This document shows positions 1-12,245 of a stretch of DNA of 64,000 nt, piece after piece. Location of the stretch: the NCBI GenBank assembly GCA_037126765.1, contig JBBCBC010000017.1, forward strand, positions 27,333,916 through 27,397,915. Direction: 5' to 3'. The notes beneath the pieces are model-generated. The model searched no databases. It was not told the origin of the DNA and was given only the letters and a program-made list of their open reading frames with translations. Position 1 is the first letter of the stretch. Every line of letters starts with the position of its first letter. Position numbers and translations under genes: made by a program. This stretch comes from Stenogyne calaminthoides (lineage: Eukaryota > Streptophyta > Magnoliopsida > Lamiales > Lamiaceae).

Positions 1-1340
1 GCCCGTAGCCATGCTTAAGTCCATCCGTATTCTCTTATCGATTTGCTGCACATTTCGACTTTGAAATCTGGCAAATGGATGTCAAGACAGCTTTCCTTAA
101 CGGAAGTCTTGATGAAGAGATCTATATGCAACAACCCCAAGGTTTCATTGAAACAGGCCAAGAACACCTAGTTTGTAAGCTCAAGAGGTCCATTTACGGA
201 CTCAAACAGGCATCCAGAGCTTGGAACCAATGTTTTGATCATGTTATAAAGTCTTATGGGTTCGATCAAAACAAGTTGGAAAGTTGTGTGTATAAGAAGC
301 GTGTCGGAACTGCATTGGTATTCTTAGTACTATACGTAGACGACATTTTGATCATCGGGAACGATGTGAAGGTGTTATCAGACGTAAGGGTATGGCTTTC
401 AAAACAATTTGATATGAAGGACTTAGGGGAAGCCGGACACATCCTTGGGATCAAGATCACTCGAGATCGCAAGAAAATGATGATCGGCTTATCGCAAGCT
501 TCATACATAGATACTGTCTTGAAACGCTTCAGCATGCAAGATTCCAAGAAAGGATTCGTACCTTTTAGACTTGGAATCCATCTATCCAAGAAAATGTCCC
601 CTAAGACGCAAAAGGAGATAGATGACATGAAAGACATTCCTTGTGCTTCGGCTGTCGGAAACCTTATGTATGCAATGTTTGTATGCGAGACCGGATATCC
701 GCTGGCCGTAGGCATGGTAGCAAGATATCAAAGTAACCCAGGGAAAGCGCATTGAACGACAGTTAAAAACATTCTGAAGTATCTGAAAAGAACTCGAGAT
801 AGAATGTTGATTTATCAGTCAGATACTCCAATCCCCATCGGCTACACGGACTCGGATTTCCAATCAGACTTAGATTCCAGAAACTATCTGCCTCAGTTAG
901 TGTGTTTCATTTGGGAAGTGTAGCCATCAAATGGACGAGTGTGAAGCAGAAATGCATCACTGACTCAACCATGGAAATCGGGTAAGTAGTCTGCAGTGAA
1001 GCGTTGAAAAGAACCGATTTGGCTCTAGACCTTCTTAGTGGACTTGGATGGAGTTCCGAATTTGTCTAGCAATATTTGCTAGGGGCAGTTGCAAATTCAA
1101 GGGAACCAAGAGTCCACGAGTCAAACAAGCACACTAAAGGAAAGACATCTTATACGAGAAATCGTCACACTAAAGGAAAGACATCTTATACGAGAAATCG
1201 TTAAGAGAGGAGATATAGATGTGGAAAAGATAGCGTCTAAGGACAACCTAGCAGATTCATTCACAAAGGGTCTGCCTCTGAATACATTCGAGAGACATGT
1301 GGGTGGAATGGGTGTCAAGACCGTTGCCAATCTGCTTTGA
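1..1340 (+). pseudogene. Ty1/copia RT and RNase H, 3' end of pol (element E1)
   Basis: Reverse transcriptase reads open in one frame from the window edge to 755, apart from a stop at position 6. It shows the copia marks MDVKTAFLNG, IYGLKQASRAW, the catalytic LYVDDILIIG and FDMKDLGEAGHILGIKI. After a stop at 753-755 the RNase H part is scrambled by frameshifts. A last piece at 1089-1340 keeps the typical RNase H end (KIASKDNLADSFTKGLP). Protease, integrase and gag lie outside the window to the left. The frame ends about 110 bp before the polypurine tract and 3' LTR, as expected for copia. It looks like the TNT1/Tork side of copia, but the lineage is an inference. Confidence 0.9.
1131..1202 (+). 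repeat. 36-bp tandem duplication inside E1 RNase H
   Basis: Two adjacent 36-bp copies (1131-1166 and 1167-1202) differ only at the last base. The unit is 12 codons, so the frame is kept and residues around KERHLIREIV are repeated. This is an element-specific duplication. Confidence 0.95.
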
Positions 1341-1437
1341 GTATAAGTGGGAGAAATTATTAGGTTCGTGTAGGTGACATTAGATGTTACGGACTACACG
1401 AGACATGTTGTAGTATACTTAAAAGCAAACTTTGAGT

Positions 1438-1450
1438 ATAAGTGGGAGAT
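1438..1450 (+). other. Polypurine tract of E1
   Basis: The purine-rich AGTATAAGTGGGAGAT sits directly before the LTR start TGTTGGG. The same string, with about 70 bp of conserved upstream sequence, precedes the E2 LTR at 8772. Confidence 0.85.
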
Positions 1451-3395
1451 TGTTGGGATTATACTGGAAGTATGCTTTTACTTTGTATAATCGAAACTGA
1501 ATTTTCAGCTTATTTACTGAAATAAATTGTTTATCACTGATGCTTTAAATATTATCGAATGTTACATATATTTACTGCATAAATGTTCAATAAGTCGTAC
1601 GTGTTACATTGTAGTTAATTTAGTGATACCAGATCACAGAAGATTAAATTAATAAATTCCTTGTAACTAAAAGTACGCTATTCACGACCTAGATGGAAAT
1701 GAACAATCCATCGTGAAAGGTTGAAGTGTAAGGCTCGATTGGCTTGTCTTGACCAAGAGATTACACTAGTGCATGACCGATGCAATGAATAGGACCTTAC
1801 AGGAGGATAAATTCTTCAGAACTGGACAAGGAAGAATTAGACCTCAGTGGTTCGTTATTTCTTAATCTTCGTCCCTTAAATAGGATCACGTGGGATTGGT
1901 AACTATTGATTTGACTTATCATGGGTAGCGAATCAATGAGATTCAATACTTTTTATCTTGGGCAATATTGTTAGTCACATGTGATTGCTAAGATTTAATA
2001 CGAAGAATCGTTATTGCAAATCTTGTTCGATTTTTCCCGAGGGAGGTTCGTAAGCTTTATCATACCAAATCTTGCAAGTGGAATTAGTTTCCCAGTATGG
2101 ATAATAATGTTGAACCGTTCTCGACCAAGGACAAAAGATATTAATTAACGAAAAGCTATTTCAGTGGCTTGAATTAATTAATGGGCTAGATAATCTTAAA
2201 CACGGGAAATAATGACCGGGAGCCATATTGACTGTAATATGGGTTAAGATGGATAGTGCAATATTAATTATGTAGTTGGATTAATTAATATTTATGGGCT
2301 TGAATTATATTGTGGCTCAATATTAGATATTCAAGGTCCATTAGAAGGTTCAATCTTAATTCTCCTAAAGGCCCCCTGAGTAGCCCAACATATAGTCCAA
2401 TAACTGAAAAGGTGATTAAAATAAAATAAATATTGTTGCTTATTTTTCCAACTAAAATTTCGAAATTTATAGATATAATGGGAGAAAGATTTTCTTTGAA
2501 TTTTGTTATGGAATGAAGATATGTATTCTTGGAATACAAGATTATCTCATTAAATTCAAGAAATCTCCCACTTGGTTATCTATAATGATAATTTCGAAAA
2601 TCTTGAAAATATAGTGGGCAAGAAAGATTTTCTTGATTTTCTTGAAAAGATATTATGGAAGATATGTATTTCTTTAAATACAATAATATCTCATAAATTC
2701 AAGAAGATCCAAATCTTGGAATCTTGGACCCCATTTTTTCGAATTCCATAACAAATAGATAAGGTGGGATTTTTGTGGAATATTATGATTATGGGAAAAA
2801 GAATATAGGAGATATATTCAAGATTTCTTGGAGATCAAGAAAAGATTTTCCCACATCATATTTTGCCAAAAATTTCGTCCACTTTAGCCTCTATAAATAG
2901 GGGATGAATGGTTCATTCCCAGTAACACACGAAAATTAGTTTTTCGGAAAAATATCAGCGTCGATAAAATATCAAATATTTTGTAACGTCGACAAATTGT
3001 ATTTTTTTGAAAAACGACAATTGTGAGTAGTGTACAATTCCATGTGCTGGAAAAATTAGTAAATCCACAAAGGTGGTGCAACATATTTATTTTCCTTTTG
3101 TTAAATCGTTCACAAGAATCCTTCCACCGGATAGTCGAACGAGGGCTAAGGGAATACTTGGGAAGTCCTTACGGTTAGTCTATTCAGCCATACCGTTGCC
3201 ATCCCAAGAGGTATGTTCACGTAAACTTGTAGAATTCCTCATGCGTAGGTTTTACGTGAATTATTATATGCATGATATGTTGTTGGATTATTATTTAAAT
3301 TAATATAGGATTAATTCATGCTAGTAATAATTAAAGAATTAAATTTGTATTTAAATATTCACCCCGAATAGATCTGTGCAACTTATTCCCCAACA
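1451..3395 (+). mobile_element. 3' LTR of E1
   Basis: A 1,945-bp LTR running from TGTTGGGATTATACTGG to the matching inverted end CCCCAACA. It aligns by eye with the E2 LTR (8772 onward) and, inverted, with the solo LTR at 49622-51476. It has a TATA box (2892-2899) followed by the shared block GGGGATGAATGGTTCAT and the motif AATCCACAAAGGTGG. The short open frames inside are chance. No target duplication can be tested because the left end is outside the window. Confidence 0.9.
2892..2899 (+). promoter_or_regulatory. LTR TATA box (E1)
   Basis: TATAAATA lies just upstream of GGGGATGAATGG. The same pair occurs at the same relative place in the fragment at 4274-4281 and in the E2 LTR near 24,817, so this is probably the element's promoter at the U3/R border. 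Confidence 0.7.
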
Positions 3396-4679
3396 TATAT
3401 AGGATCATGTGAAATTAATAACTATTGCTTTGACTTATGATGGGAAGAATCAACGTGATTCGATACCTTATATTTTGGGCAATATTATTAGTTACACGAC
3501 GATTGCTAAGATTTAATACGGAGAATCGTGTACAAGTACGTCTTGCTTGATTTGTCCCCTTGGTGGGCTCAGAAGCTTTATCATATCAAATCTTGCAAGT
3601 GGAAATTTATTTCCGGTATGGATAATAATGTTGAGCTGTCTTTACTCCAAGGATAAAGATATTAATTAATATAAAGCTTTTTCAGTGGCTTAATTAAATA
3701 GTGGACTAGATAATCTTAAACACGGAAAATAATAACTGGGAGTCATATTATTGTAGCATCATAATATGGATTAAGATGAATAGGTCAATATTAATTTTAT
3801 AGTGGAGTAAATTAATATTAATGAGCTTGAATAATATTTTGGCTTAATATTAAAGTTTCATAGCCCATTGGAGGTCCAATCTTAATTCTCCTAAAGGCCC
3901 TCAAATAGCCAAATTAAAGTCCAATTAATGAAAAGGAGAAGAAAATATTATTGCCCTATTTTTCCCCAATAATTTCGAAAATATTAAGAAGGAGGAAGAA
4001 AAGATTTTCTTGATTTTCTTGGAAAGAATTTTATGGAATAAGTATTCTTGAGATACAAGTTTATCCCATAAATTCAAGATAAGTCAAAGATCTTTTTCCT
4101 TCCCCATTAATAGGTAATTTTCGAAAATTACTTATAAATAAGGGAGGAGATGTTGTGGAAAATATATTTATGGGAAAGAGAATATATTGGATATATTCAA
4201 GATTACTTCTTGTAAAAGAATGAAAGATCTTCCCATATCTTTTCTAGGGCAAAATTTCGACCACCCCTTATGTTATAAATAGGGGATGAATTTTTCATCC
4301 CCAAAACAATTCCATGTGTTGGAAAAATTAGAAATCCACAAAGGTGGTGGCATATATTTTTGGTTTTCTCCTTTATTAAAATCGTTCGTGAGAATCCTTC
4401 CACCGGATTACGTTCGTGGACGTGGAACATATTTGAGAATGTACTTTGGGTTGATCCATCGTCTCAATGGTTGTCTCTACAAGAGGTATGTAATCTCGTA
4501 ACTCCTAGATTCCGCATGTTTATGATTTATGTGGATTACGTGTATGCGTGTTGTTGTTGCCTATTTAATTATTATGTTGAATTAATTTAGGATTGATTCA
4601 TGTTAGTAACTAATTGAATAATTTAAATATGTATTTAAATACACCTCAAATAGATCTGGGCACCCCGTATTTCCCAACA
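3396..4679 (+). mobile_element. 5'-truncated LTR, E1/E2 family
   Basis: It begins inside the LTR (AGGATCATGTGAAATTAATA matches the E2 LTR near 9200) and runs to the canonical end ATTTCCCAACA. It abuts the end of the E1 LTR directly, with no internal sequence between. It keeps the TATA box (4274-4281) and the following conserved block. It is closer to the E2 LTR than to the E1 LTR. It is probably left over from recombination between LTRs or a nested insertion. Confidence 0.8.
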
Positions 4680-5257
4680 CAGAGAGAATAAACTCTTCTG
4701 TACTTACTTATGGGATGAAGAGTTAGACCTCAGTGGTTGTTGATTTCTTAATCTCTATCATTTAATAAGATTTCTTAGAGATCAAGAAAATATCTTTCCA
4801 TACACTAATTAACCCTAAAAATTTCGTTCACTTCATGTCCCTATATATAGAGGATGATTTCTCCATCCCCAACACAATTTCAGTCTTGGAAAATTTTGAA
4901 ATCCACAAAGGTGGTACAACAAAATATTTATTTTCCTTTGTTTATAATTGTTCATCGGAGAACCTCCCACCAAGGTTATTGAACGTGGGCTAGGGAATAC
5001 TTGAGAAGGGCTTTCGGTTATTAGCCAGATATCTGATCTTGTCTGTCTCAGAAACTATCACTCCAACGGGTAAGTTTACATAAACTCCTAGAGAATTCTG
5101 CATGCTAGGACTTTTACGTGATTATTGTTTGCATGATGTTGTTGGTATGATTATTATGTGAATTAATATAGGATTAATTCATGTTAGTAATAATCGGTAA
5201 TTTAAATTTGTATTTTAAGTTCATCCCGAATAGATCCTGGCATAAAACATCCCAACA
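4680..5257 (+). mobile_element. Internally deleted LTR tail preceding E2
   Basis: A third copy of the LTR 3' part. It starts with a fragment of the early LTR (TTAGACCTCAGTGGTTGTTG), jumps to the TATA region (TATATATA at 4842-4849) and ends with ATCCCAACA. It would be the remnant 5' LTR of E2, because E2 pol codons begin at the next base. Confidence 0.75.
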
Positions 5258-6502
5258 ATGTGTCCCATTGAACATTTGTTTCAAAACCTGAAGAAGTATG
5301 ATGGGGGGTTAGTTCTTCTTGGCAATGATGAGAGTTGTAGAGTAAAAGGGGAAGGTTTTGTTAGAATTAGGATGTTTGATGGGAAGGAAAGAATTCTGTC
5401 AAATGGGAGATATGTTCCTGATCTAAAGAGAAATCACATATCTCTAGGCTCTCTGAATGCTTTGGGGTTTGAGTTTCACACTCATAATGGTTACTTCTTG
5501 AGACTAAGGGTGAGAAAGTTATGATGAAGTGGAAGAAAGTTAATGGATTGTACTCTCTGATTGGTGAAACTGTAGGGGATCAGCTGATGTTGCTATAAGT
5601 GATAGTGACAGTATGTTGTAGTATAAAAGAATGGCTCATGTAGGAGAAAAGAGTTTGGTGGAGCTATCAAAGAAGGGTGTTATTCCTGGAGGGAGCATAA
5701 GAAATCTCCAATTCTGTTAGAAGTATGTTCTTGGAAAGACCAAGAAGTACTCATTCAGAAAGGCAAACACACTATTACTGAGGCTCTTGACTACATTCAC
5801 TTAGATGTGTGGGGTCCTTCTAGAGTTTCAACTCATGGTGGAGGAAGATACTTTCTAACTCTTATTGATGATTATACCAGGAAAGTGTGGATGTATATCA
5901 TGAAGAATAAGAATGAAGTGTTTCTGAAATTCAAAGAATGACTTGTTGAACTTGAAAACAAAAGAGGGAGGGGTATCAAGCATTTGAGAACAGACAATGG
6001 CTTAGAGTATTTGTCTAAAGAATTTAAGAGTTTATGCAGATCTAAGGGGATCACCAGGCACCAAACTGTACCATCTAACCCATAGTAGAATGGTCTTGTA
6101 GAAAGGATGAACAGAACCATCCTTGAAAGGGTGAGGTGTATGTTGTCAGATGCAGGACTTCCAAAAGTTTTCCGGGGAGAGGCAGTGAATACTGCATGTT
6201 ATTTGATAAATATGACTCCCTCATTTGCTATAGGTTTTTAAAACACCAGATGATATGTGGCATGGAAAGTTATCTCTATCAGACTACTCTGATATAAAAA
6301 TCTTTGGTTGTGAAGCTTATGCTCATGTGAAACAAGATAAGCTGATCAAAGAGCAGTAAAGTGTATTTTCATAGGCTATCCAAAGGGAGTGAAAGGCTAC
6401 AGGTTGTGGTGTGTTGAGCCTAGAAATCGTAAATGTATTATCAGCAGAGATGTTACCTTCAATGAGCAAGTAATGGGATATAAGTCAGGAGAGCAGCCTT
6501 AG
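5258..6502 (+). pseudogene. Copia protease remnant and integrase (E2)
   Basis: The first open stretch (5258-5524) is the C-terminal part of a copia protease domain (GRYVPDLKRNHISLGSLNALGF). Its N-terminal half with the catalytic DSG, all of gag and the primer-binding site are missing, and the coding sequence starts directly at the LTR end. After frameshifts the integrase core can be read from about 5770. It has the three catalytic acids in LDVWGP, RTDNGLEY and NGLVERMNRT, with in-frame stops at 5939-5941 and before the last motif. Family assignment is secure; the copy is dead. Confidence 0.88.
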
Positions 6503-8325
6503 GATTTGGATGGTGATATCAGTGAAGAAGTCAAATCAGTTGAGGTGGAGACTCAGAAATCTGGTTCTCCTCAGTACACAACTGATCAGAATATAATAGT
6601 TCAGACTGTTGATCAGAACACAGCTGATCAGAATACTGAGATCAGCCTGATAATCGGAACACCAGTTCAGGTACTGATTCTGATCAGCAAGAAGACCTGA
6701 CTGATTATAGTTTAACAAGAGATAGAGCCAGAAGACAGATTCATCCTCCTGTCAAATTTGGTCAAGCTGATATGGTATCATATGCTCTTGTTACAGCTGA
6801 TCAGCTTGAGCATAGTGAGCTAAAGACTTATAGAGAGGCCATTTCAGATATGGATTCTGGTGGAGAAGCCACTGAAACAGAAAATAGTCAGTTATATGTG
6901 CATTTTCGAAAGAAAGCTTGAAGTTGGAGTTTCTGAACATGTATACAAAGCAAGACTGGTGGCAAGAAGATTTACGCACAGAGAAGGGATATATTACAAT
7001 GAAGTTTTCTCTCTTGTTGGCAAACATTGTTGTATCAGACTTTTACTTTCAAAAGTCACTCAGGACAATCTAGAACTTCAACAACTGGATGTTAAAACAA
7101 CTTTTCTACATGGTGATCTTGAGGAAACCATCTACATGAATCAGCCTGAAGGTTTCTCAAAGGGATAAAGTGACACTAGAACGTGTCTTCTGAAGAAATC
7201 ATTGTATGGTTTCAAGCAGAGTCCAAGACAGTGGTATAGAAAGTTTGATCACTTCTTGATCTCTATTGGGTTCACAAGGTGCAACTATGATAGTTGTGTT
7301 TACTTGGAGAGACAAGGCAGTGAAGTGGAAACCTACTTGTCTATGTGGATGATATGCTCATAGCTAGTAAAAGTAGCAGTAAGATTCAAATTCTCAAGAA
7401 GAAGTTGAATAACACCTTTGAGATGAAAGTCCTTGGAGAAGCAAAGAAGATTCTTGGGATGGACATTCTCAAAAATAGGAAAGCTGGAAAGTTGTTCTTA
7501 TCTCAACATAACTATATTGAGAAGGTGCTTCAGAGGTTCAAAATGCATGAGTCTAAACCTGTGATCACTCCATTTCGACAGCAGTTCAAGCTGTCAAAGA
7601 ATCAAGCTCCACATACAGAATCTGAGAAGAAAGAGATGAACTCAGTTCCATATGCTAGTGGAGTTGGGAGATTGATGTATGATATGTTCTGCAGTAGACC
7701 TGATTTAGCTCACTCAATGAGCATGGTGAGCAGATATATGGCAGATCCGGGAAGAATGCACTGGGAGGCACTTAAATGGATTATGAGATACATGAGAGGA
7801 ACTCCTAATCTGGGATTGTTGTTTGAGAGGTCAACACAAGTCAGAGATCCTCTACAAGGATATGTGGATTCAGATTATGCAGCAAATTTGGATTCAAGAA
7901 AGTCTCTAACAAGATATGTGTTCACATTGTATGGGACTGCTATTCGTTGGAGATCAGTGTTGCAATCAGTTGTAGCTTTGTCTACAACTGAAGCAGAATA
8001 CATTGCCATGACTGAAGCAGTGAAAGAAGCTATGTGGCTTAAGGGAATTCTTACGGATTTTGGAGTTTTGCAGAAGGCAGTGGTGGTGCATTGTGACAAT
8101 CAAAGAACCATTCACCTAGTGAAGCATCAAGTGTTCAATGAAAGGTCAAAACACATTGATGTAAAGCTACATTTTGTCAGGGACATTATTGATAAAGGAG
8201 TTGTGATAGTTTAGAAGATTCATACTAATGACAATGCAGTTGATATGTTAACTAAAGTCTTGCCAAGCTCAAAGTTCAAGCTGAGCTCAGAACTGGTGAA
8301 TGTTGATTATTGGGATGTGCACTAA
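6503..8325 (+). pseudogene. Copia RT and RNase H (E2)
   Basis: The RT starts in a broken frame near 6770 (YKARLVARRFTHREG, QLDVKTTFLHGDLEETIYM, SLYGFKQSPRQWY). The catalytic YVDDM is at about 7338-7352, in a frame that then stays open to 8214. RNase H has YVDSDYA, LSTTEAEYIAM and the HCDNQ acids, then a single TAG at 8212-8214. Reading on in the same frame gives a normal C-terminus ending at the TAA at 8323-8325. Between integrase and RT, about 6500-6770 is a low-complexity linker rich in TGATCAGAA words. The lineage resembles TNT1/Tork. Confidence 0.92.
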
Positions 8326-8771
8326 TGAAGAAGGTGTATATTGGAAATGAGGGACACTCAGAGATACTTTGCAGCTGAGGTGGAAATTTGTGAAGTCATC
8401 TGGAAAGTATTACTTTAGTTAAACCAACTGATATTGTTTGGTTTGGGAATTAATACTGTATGTTGAAAGAACTAATACTGTGGGATTCTCAGAAGGAATA
8501 TGAAGACCATTTCAGTTGGGGGTCTTTACTACAACTCTTAATCCATGTTTAAGTCTCTAGAGGTGATGTAAGTCTTCTAAATCAAGTCGCACAGATGTAG
8601 ATCACATGCATCACACATGTATGACACGAGGGATATAACCGAATTCAGCTCTGAATTTGTTACATGGTTGAAGTTTGACGTAGGTTCGTGTAGGGTGACA
8701 TTAGATGTCACATAGAACACGAGACATGATGTAGTATACTTAAAAGCAGACTTTGAGTATAAGTGGGAGAT
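8326..8771 (+). other. E2 untranslated stretch and polypurine tract
   Basis: Non-coding. Its last 90 bp (8682-8771) match the same stretch before the E1 LTR, including ACACGAGACATG, GTAGTATACTTAAAAGCA and the polypurine tract AGTATAAGTGGGAGAT, which ends where TGTTGGGG starts. Confidence 0.8.
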
Positions 8772-9839
8772 TGTTGGGGTTATACTGAAAAATATGCTTT
8801 TACTTTGTATAACCAAATCAAATTTCTTATTTATTTACTGAAATAAATTATTTATCATTGTTGCACTAAATATGAATGAATGTTATATATATTTATTGCA
8901 AACCCGTTCAATAAGTAAGTACCTTTTACGTTGAAGTTAATTTTGATGATACCAGATCGCAGAAGATCAAATTAATAGTCCTCGTGATTAAGTACAAATT
9001 CATAACCCAGATGGAAATGAACAATCCATAATGAAAGGTTGAAGTTTAAGGCTCAGATTGGCTTGTCTCGACCAAGAGATTACACTAGTGCATGACTATG
9101 CGCTGAATAGGACCTACATGAGGATAAATTCTTCTGTACTGAATATACAAGAATTAGACCTCAGTGGTGCATTATTTCTTAATCTCCGTTCCTAAAATAG
9201 GATCGTGTGAAATTAATAACTATTGCTTTGACTTATGATGGGAAGAGAATCAGTGTGATTCGATACCTTGTATCTTGGGCAATATTATTAGTTACACGAC
9301 GATCGCTAAGATTTAATACGGAGAATCGTGTGCAAGCACATCTTGCTTGATTTGTCCCCTTGATGGGCTCAGAATCTTTATCATACCAAATCTTGCAAGT
9401 GGAAATTTATTTCTGGTATGGATAATTATGTTGAGCCGTCTTTACTCCAAGGACAAAGATATTAATTAATATAAAGATTGTTCAGTGGCTTAATTAATTA
9501 GTGGTCTAAGATAATCTTAAACACGGGAAATAATGACCGGGAGCCATATATTGTGAAGTCATAATGTGGGTTAAGATGGATAGTGCAATATTAATTTTAT
9601 AGTGGAGTAAATTAATATTAATGGGCTTGAATAATATTTTGGCTAAATATTAAAGTTTCATAGTCCATTGGAGGTCCAATCTTAATTCTCCTAAAGGCCC
9701 CTCAAATAGCCCAAATTAAAGTCCAATTAATGAAAAGGAGAAGAAAATATTATTGCCTATTTTTCCATGATATTTTCGAAAATTATGAGTAGGAGAGAGA
9801 AAAGAATTTCTTGATTTTCTTGGAAATATTTTATGGAAT
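8772..9839 (+). mobile_element. 3' LTR of E2, left part
   Basis: Starts TGTTGGGGTTATACTG and follows the E1 LTR until TTTTATGGAAT. There RE-A is inserted, and the LTR resumes at 24574. Without RE-A the LTR would be about 1.72 kb. The last five bases (GGAAT, 9835-9839) are the target duplication. Confidence 0.93.
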
Positions 9840-10897
9840 TGTTGGTCCCGGTGCTAACGAGTCTCACACGTGTATGGGGGGGGGAATACACGTGTTCAGT
9901 GATTTTTAAAACTTTTCTTTCACTGAGGTCAGATGGGTCAGGTTGTCCTGATGATTTGGCCCTGAGAAGCACAGATCGCCCTGAGTCAAAGTCTACTGAG
10001 ACAATGATCCTGAGCTGCTTTCAGAAGCTTCATATTAGCCCAACTGAGCCTGAATTTTACAGAGATCCTGAGCTGCTTGGATCAGATAACTATCTTACTG
10101 AACTCTCAGTAGAGTTAGTTCAGTTTGGTAACTATTTGTTCTAGCCACTCAAGTGTGCGGAATGGTTGGCCCTAAGTTTATACTCGTTTTTAGCTTTTGT
10201 TAATATCTTCCTTTAATGAAACAAAGGATTAAGGTCAGTGATCGGTTGATGCAAATTCAAGAGATTGGTTCCAACCTATATCGATGAATTATGCTTTCAA
10301 AGAAAAACACGCAAATGATAATAATGTAGTACGTAAAAGCAAAACAACACAAAGAATTAGTGTGGTTCAGAGACTCAAGCTCCTACATCCACTCTCTCTG
10401 ACCTTCAGAGAAATTCCTTAACCACTTCCTAAAGCTTTCTGGCTGACTCACTGCAGCTTACTCACTTTTCTACTTTGAGTTTTCTGGCTGACTCACTGCA
10501 GCTTACTAACTCAAACACACACAAATGTTCAGACTACCACAAGTAGCTTACTAACTCCTTCTCTAGAGTTTTATGGCTAACTCACTGTAGCTTACTAACT
10601 CTTTACAACTCCAACTCACCAACAAACACACTCAAACTACCTTACAAAGGGTTTGGGTTTATGGTTGGTTTCCAACTAGGATGAGATATCCTTTACAATA
10701 AGTACAATGCAAAGGCTATGATATCTCTACTAAGCTTTGGATATATCTTATCAATCTAGGCTTAGTGAATGAGCTCTCTTCAATGTGAAACACTTGGAAA
10801 ATTCTAGGTTTTTCGAGTGCTTCAATTTGCAATAATACGAATGAGCTCTTGAGTTACTTTCAAATTTCCATGACCTCTCAATGTTGAGGGTCACTAG

Positions 10898-10906
10898 TAT
10901 TTATAG
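10898..10906 (-). promoter_or_regulatory. TATA box in RE-A 3' LTR
   Basis: CTATAAATA on the minus strand. The same motif is at 23397-23405 in the 5' LTR, 31359-31367 in the solo LTR, 33265-33273 and 46574-46582 in RE-B, and 51868-51876 in the split LTR. It is conserved across three diverged LTR families in one orientation. Confidence 0.7.
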
Positions 10907-11379
10907 GCAACTTCACCAAGGTCACTCTTGAAAAACTACCCGTTGGAGGAGATAGCTTCATGAGTTTCCTCTTATGGTGTTTGATGAACGGCTATTTTTA
11001 GGGTTTTAATACTCCCTTGCATGTTTTAGGAAATATGCTTTCATGTAGCCAATCACCACTTTTTGCAGTCTGGAACATAGTACTACTGACATGCTTCAGT
11101 GACCTGTCGCTTTTAGTGTCAGTAAAGTACAGTGTTGTCTTCCTCTAATTGGTTTTTGTCTTCAGTAAATGTAGACAAATATAACGGCTCTTTTTGGTCA
11201 ATCTCTCTGAGTGAGATAACCTTAAACAACACTTAGACTTAGTTCCTTTTGTCTGCATATGAATGTCTTAGGCAATATCTATTTTTCTGAATATCCGCAT
11301 TTTTCTCAGTTTTGTAGTCTTCTGGTAGATATTATTCAGTGCCTCGAAACATTCAGGTTATCTTGATATTGATATCTTC

Positions 11380-11800
11380 TTGAATCTTGATAACTCTTTG
11401 GGTCTTGATATCTCCTTGTGTCTTGATATCTTGAGACTTGATGTCTTGATGTCTTGACTCTTGATGTCTTCGAGACTTGATGTCTTGATGTCTTGAGTCT
11501 TAGTGTCTTCTAAGTCTTCAGTGTCTTTCTGAGTCTTGATGTCTTGATTCTTGATGTCTTGAGTCTTGATGACATCTTGAGACTTGATGTCTTCTAGTCT
11601 TCAATGTCTTGAGTCTTGATGACATCTGAGTCTTGATGTCTTGATGACATCTTGAGACTTGAGTCTTTAGTGACATCTTGAGTCTTGATGTCATCTTGAG
11701 TCTTGATTTCTTGAAACTTCTTGAGTCTTGATTTCTTGAAAACTTCTGAGTCTTCGGTTTCTTGAAACTTCATCGAGTCTTCGCCTTGAAACTTACCGAG
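11380..11800. repeat. Degenerate TCTTGA satellite in U3 of RE-A 3' LTR
   Basis: Dozens of imperfect copies of TCTTGA / GAGTCTTGATGTCTT words with no fixed period. The 5' LTR has the equivalent at 23870-24400 with a different number and order of units, which accounts for most of the length difference between the LTRs. Confidence 0.9.
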
Positions 11801-11979
11801 TCTTCGTAATCTTCAAAATCTAACCTGATCTATATCTACTGACTATACATGGTGCAGATAACATCCTAAACACTCTATACTGAATCCTGACTCAGTCTAT
11901 CAAGATTATCCTGAACATGTCATACTCAGGGGTTTTGAGATCTAATCAAAATCCTCTTTATTAAATTCATCTCCCAACA

Positions 11980-11996
11980 ATTTTCCCCTTTTTGAT
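11980..11996 (-). other. Polypurine tract of RE-A
   Basis: Minus-strand ATCAAAAAGGGGAAAAT followed at once by TGTTGGGAG, the first bases of the 3' LTR. RE-B and the LTR at 49353-52510 have the same kind of tract. Confidence 0.85.
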
Positions 11997-12245
11997 GATG
12001 CCAAAACCATCTTGTTACAAAAACACCTAACCTATACTCAGGTTTCAGTTTTTCTATTACAATCCAAAATGGCAAATCTCAACAGTTCAAAACATACGGC
12101 ATATCAAACATAAAAGACATGTAAAAAGATAATGAGATATTATCTTTGAGCATAAGGATAAAATTTTCATTGATTGTAAGATCAGAGTTACAGTTTATAA
12201 TGAAAATCAAAAACAAAAACAAAAGTAAAAGAGTCTTCATCATCT

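Larger units (their letters stand above)
9840..11979 (-). mobile_element. 3' LTR of RE-A
   Basis: 2,140 bp with intact ends: TGTTGGTCCC on the plus strand at one side and CTCCCAACA at the other. It has a TATA box (10898-10906), three similar 30-60-bp blocks ending CAGCTTACTAACTC (10430-10620), and a long degenerate satellite (11380-11800). Confidence 0.93.

Noticed and set aside
9833..10144. Open frame of 103 codons at the start of RE-A 3' LTR, repeated at 22309-22644
   Set aside because: It is LTR sequence read on the opposite strand to the element and spans the insertion border, so it is chance.
11380..11800. Possible CRISPR-like or true satellite array
   Set aside because: No fixed repeat-spacer structure; it is inside an LTR and matched at 23870-24400.
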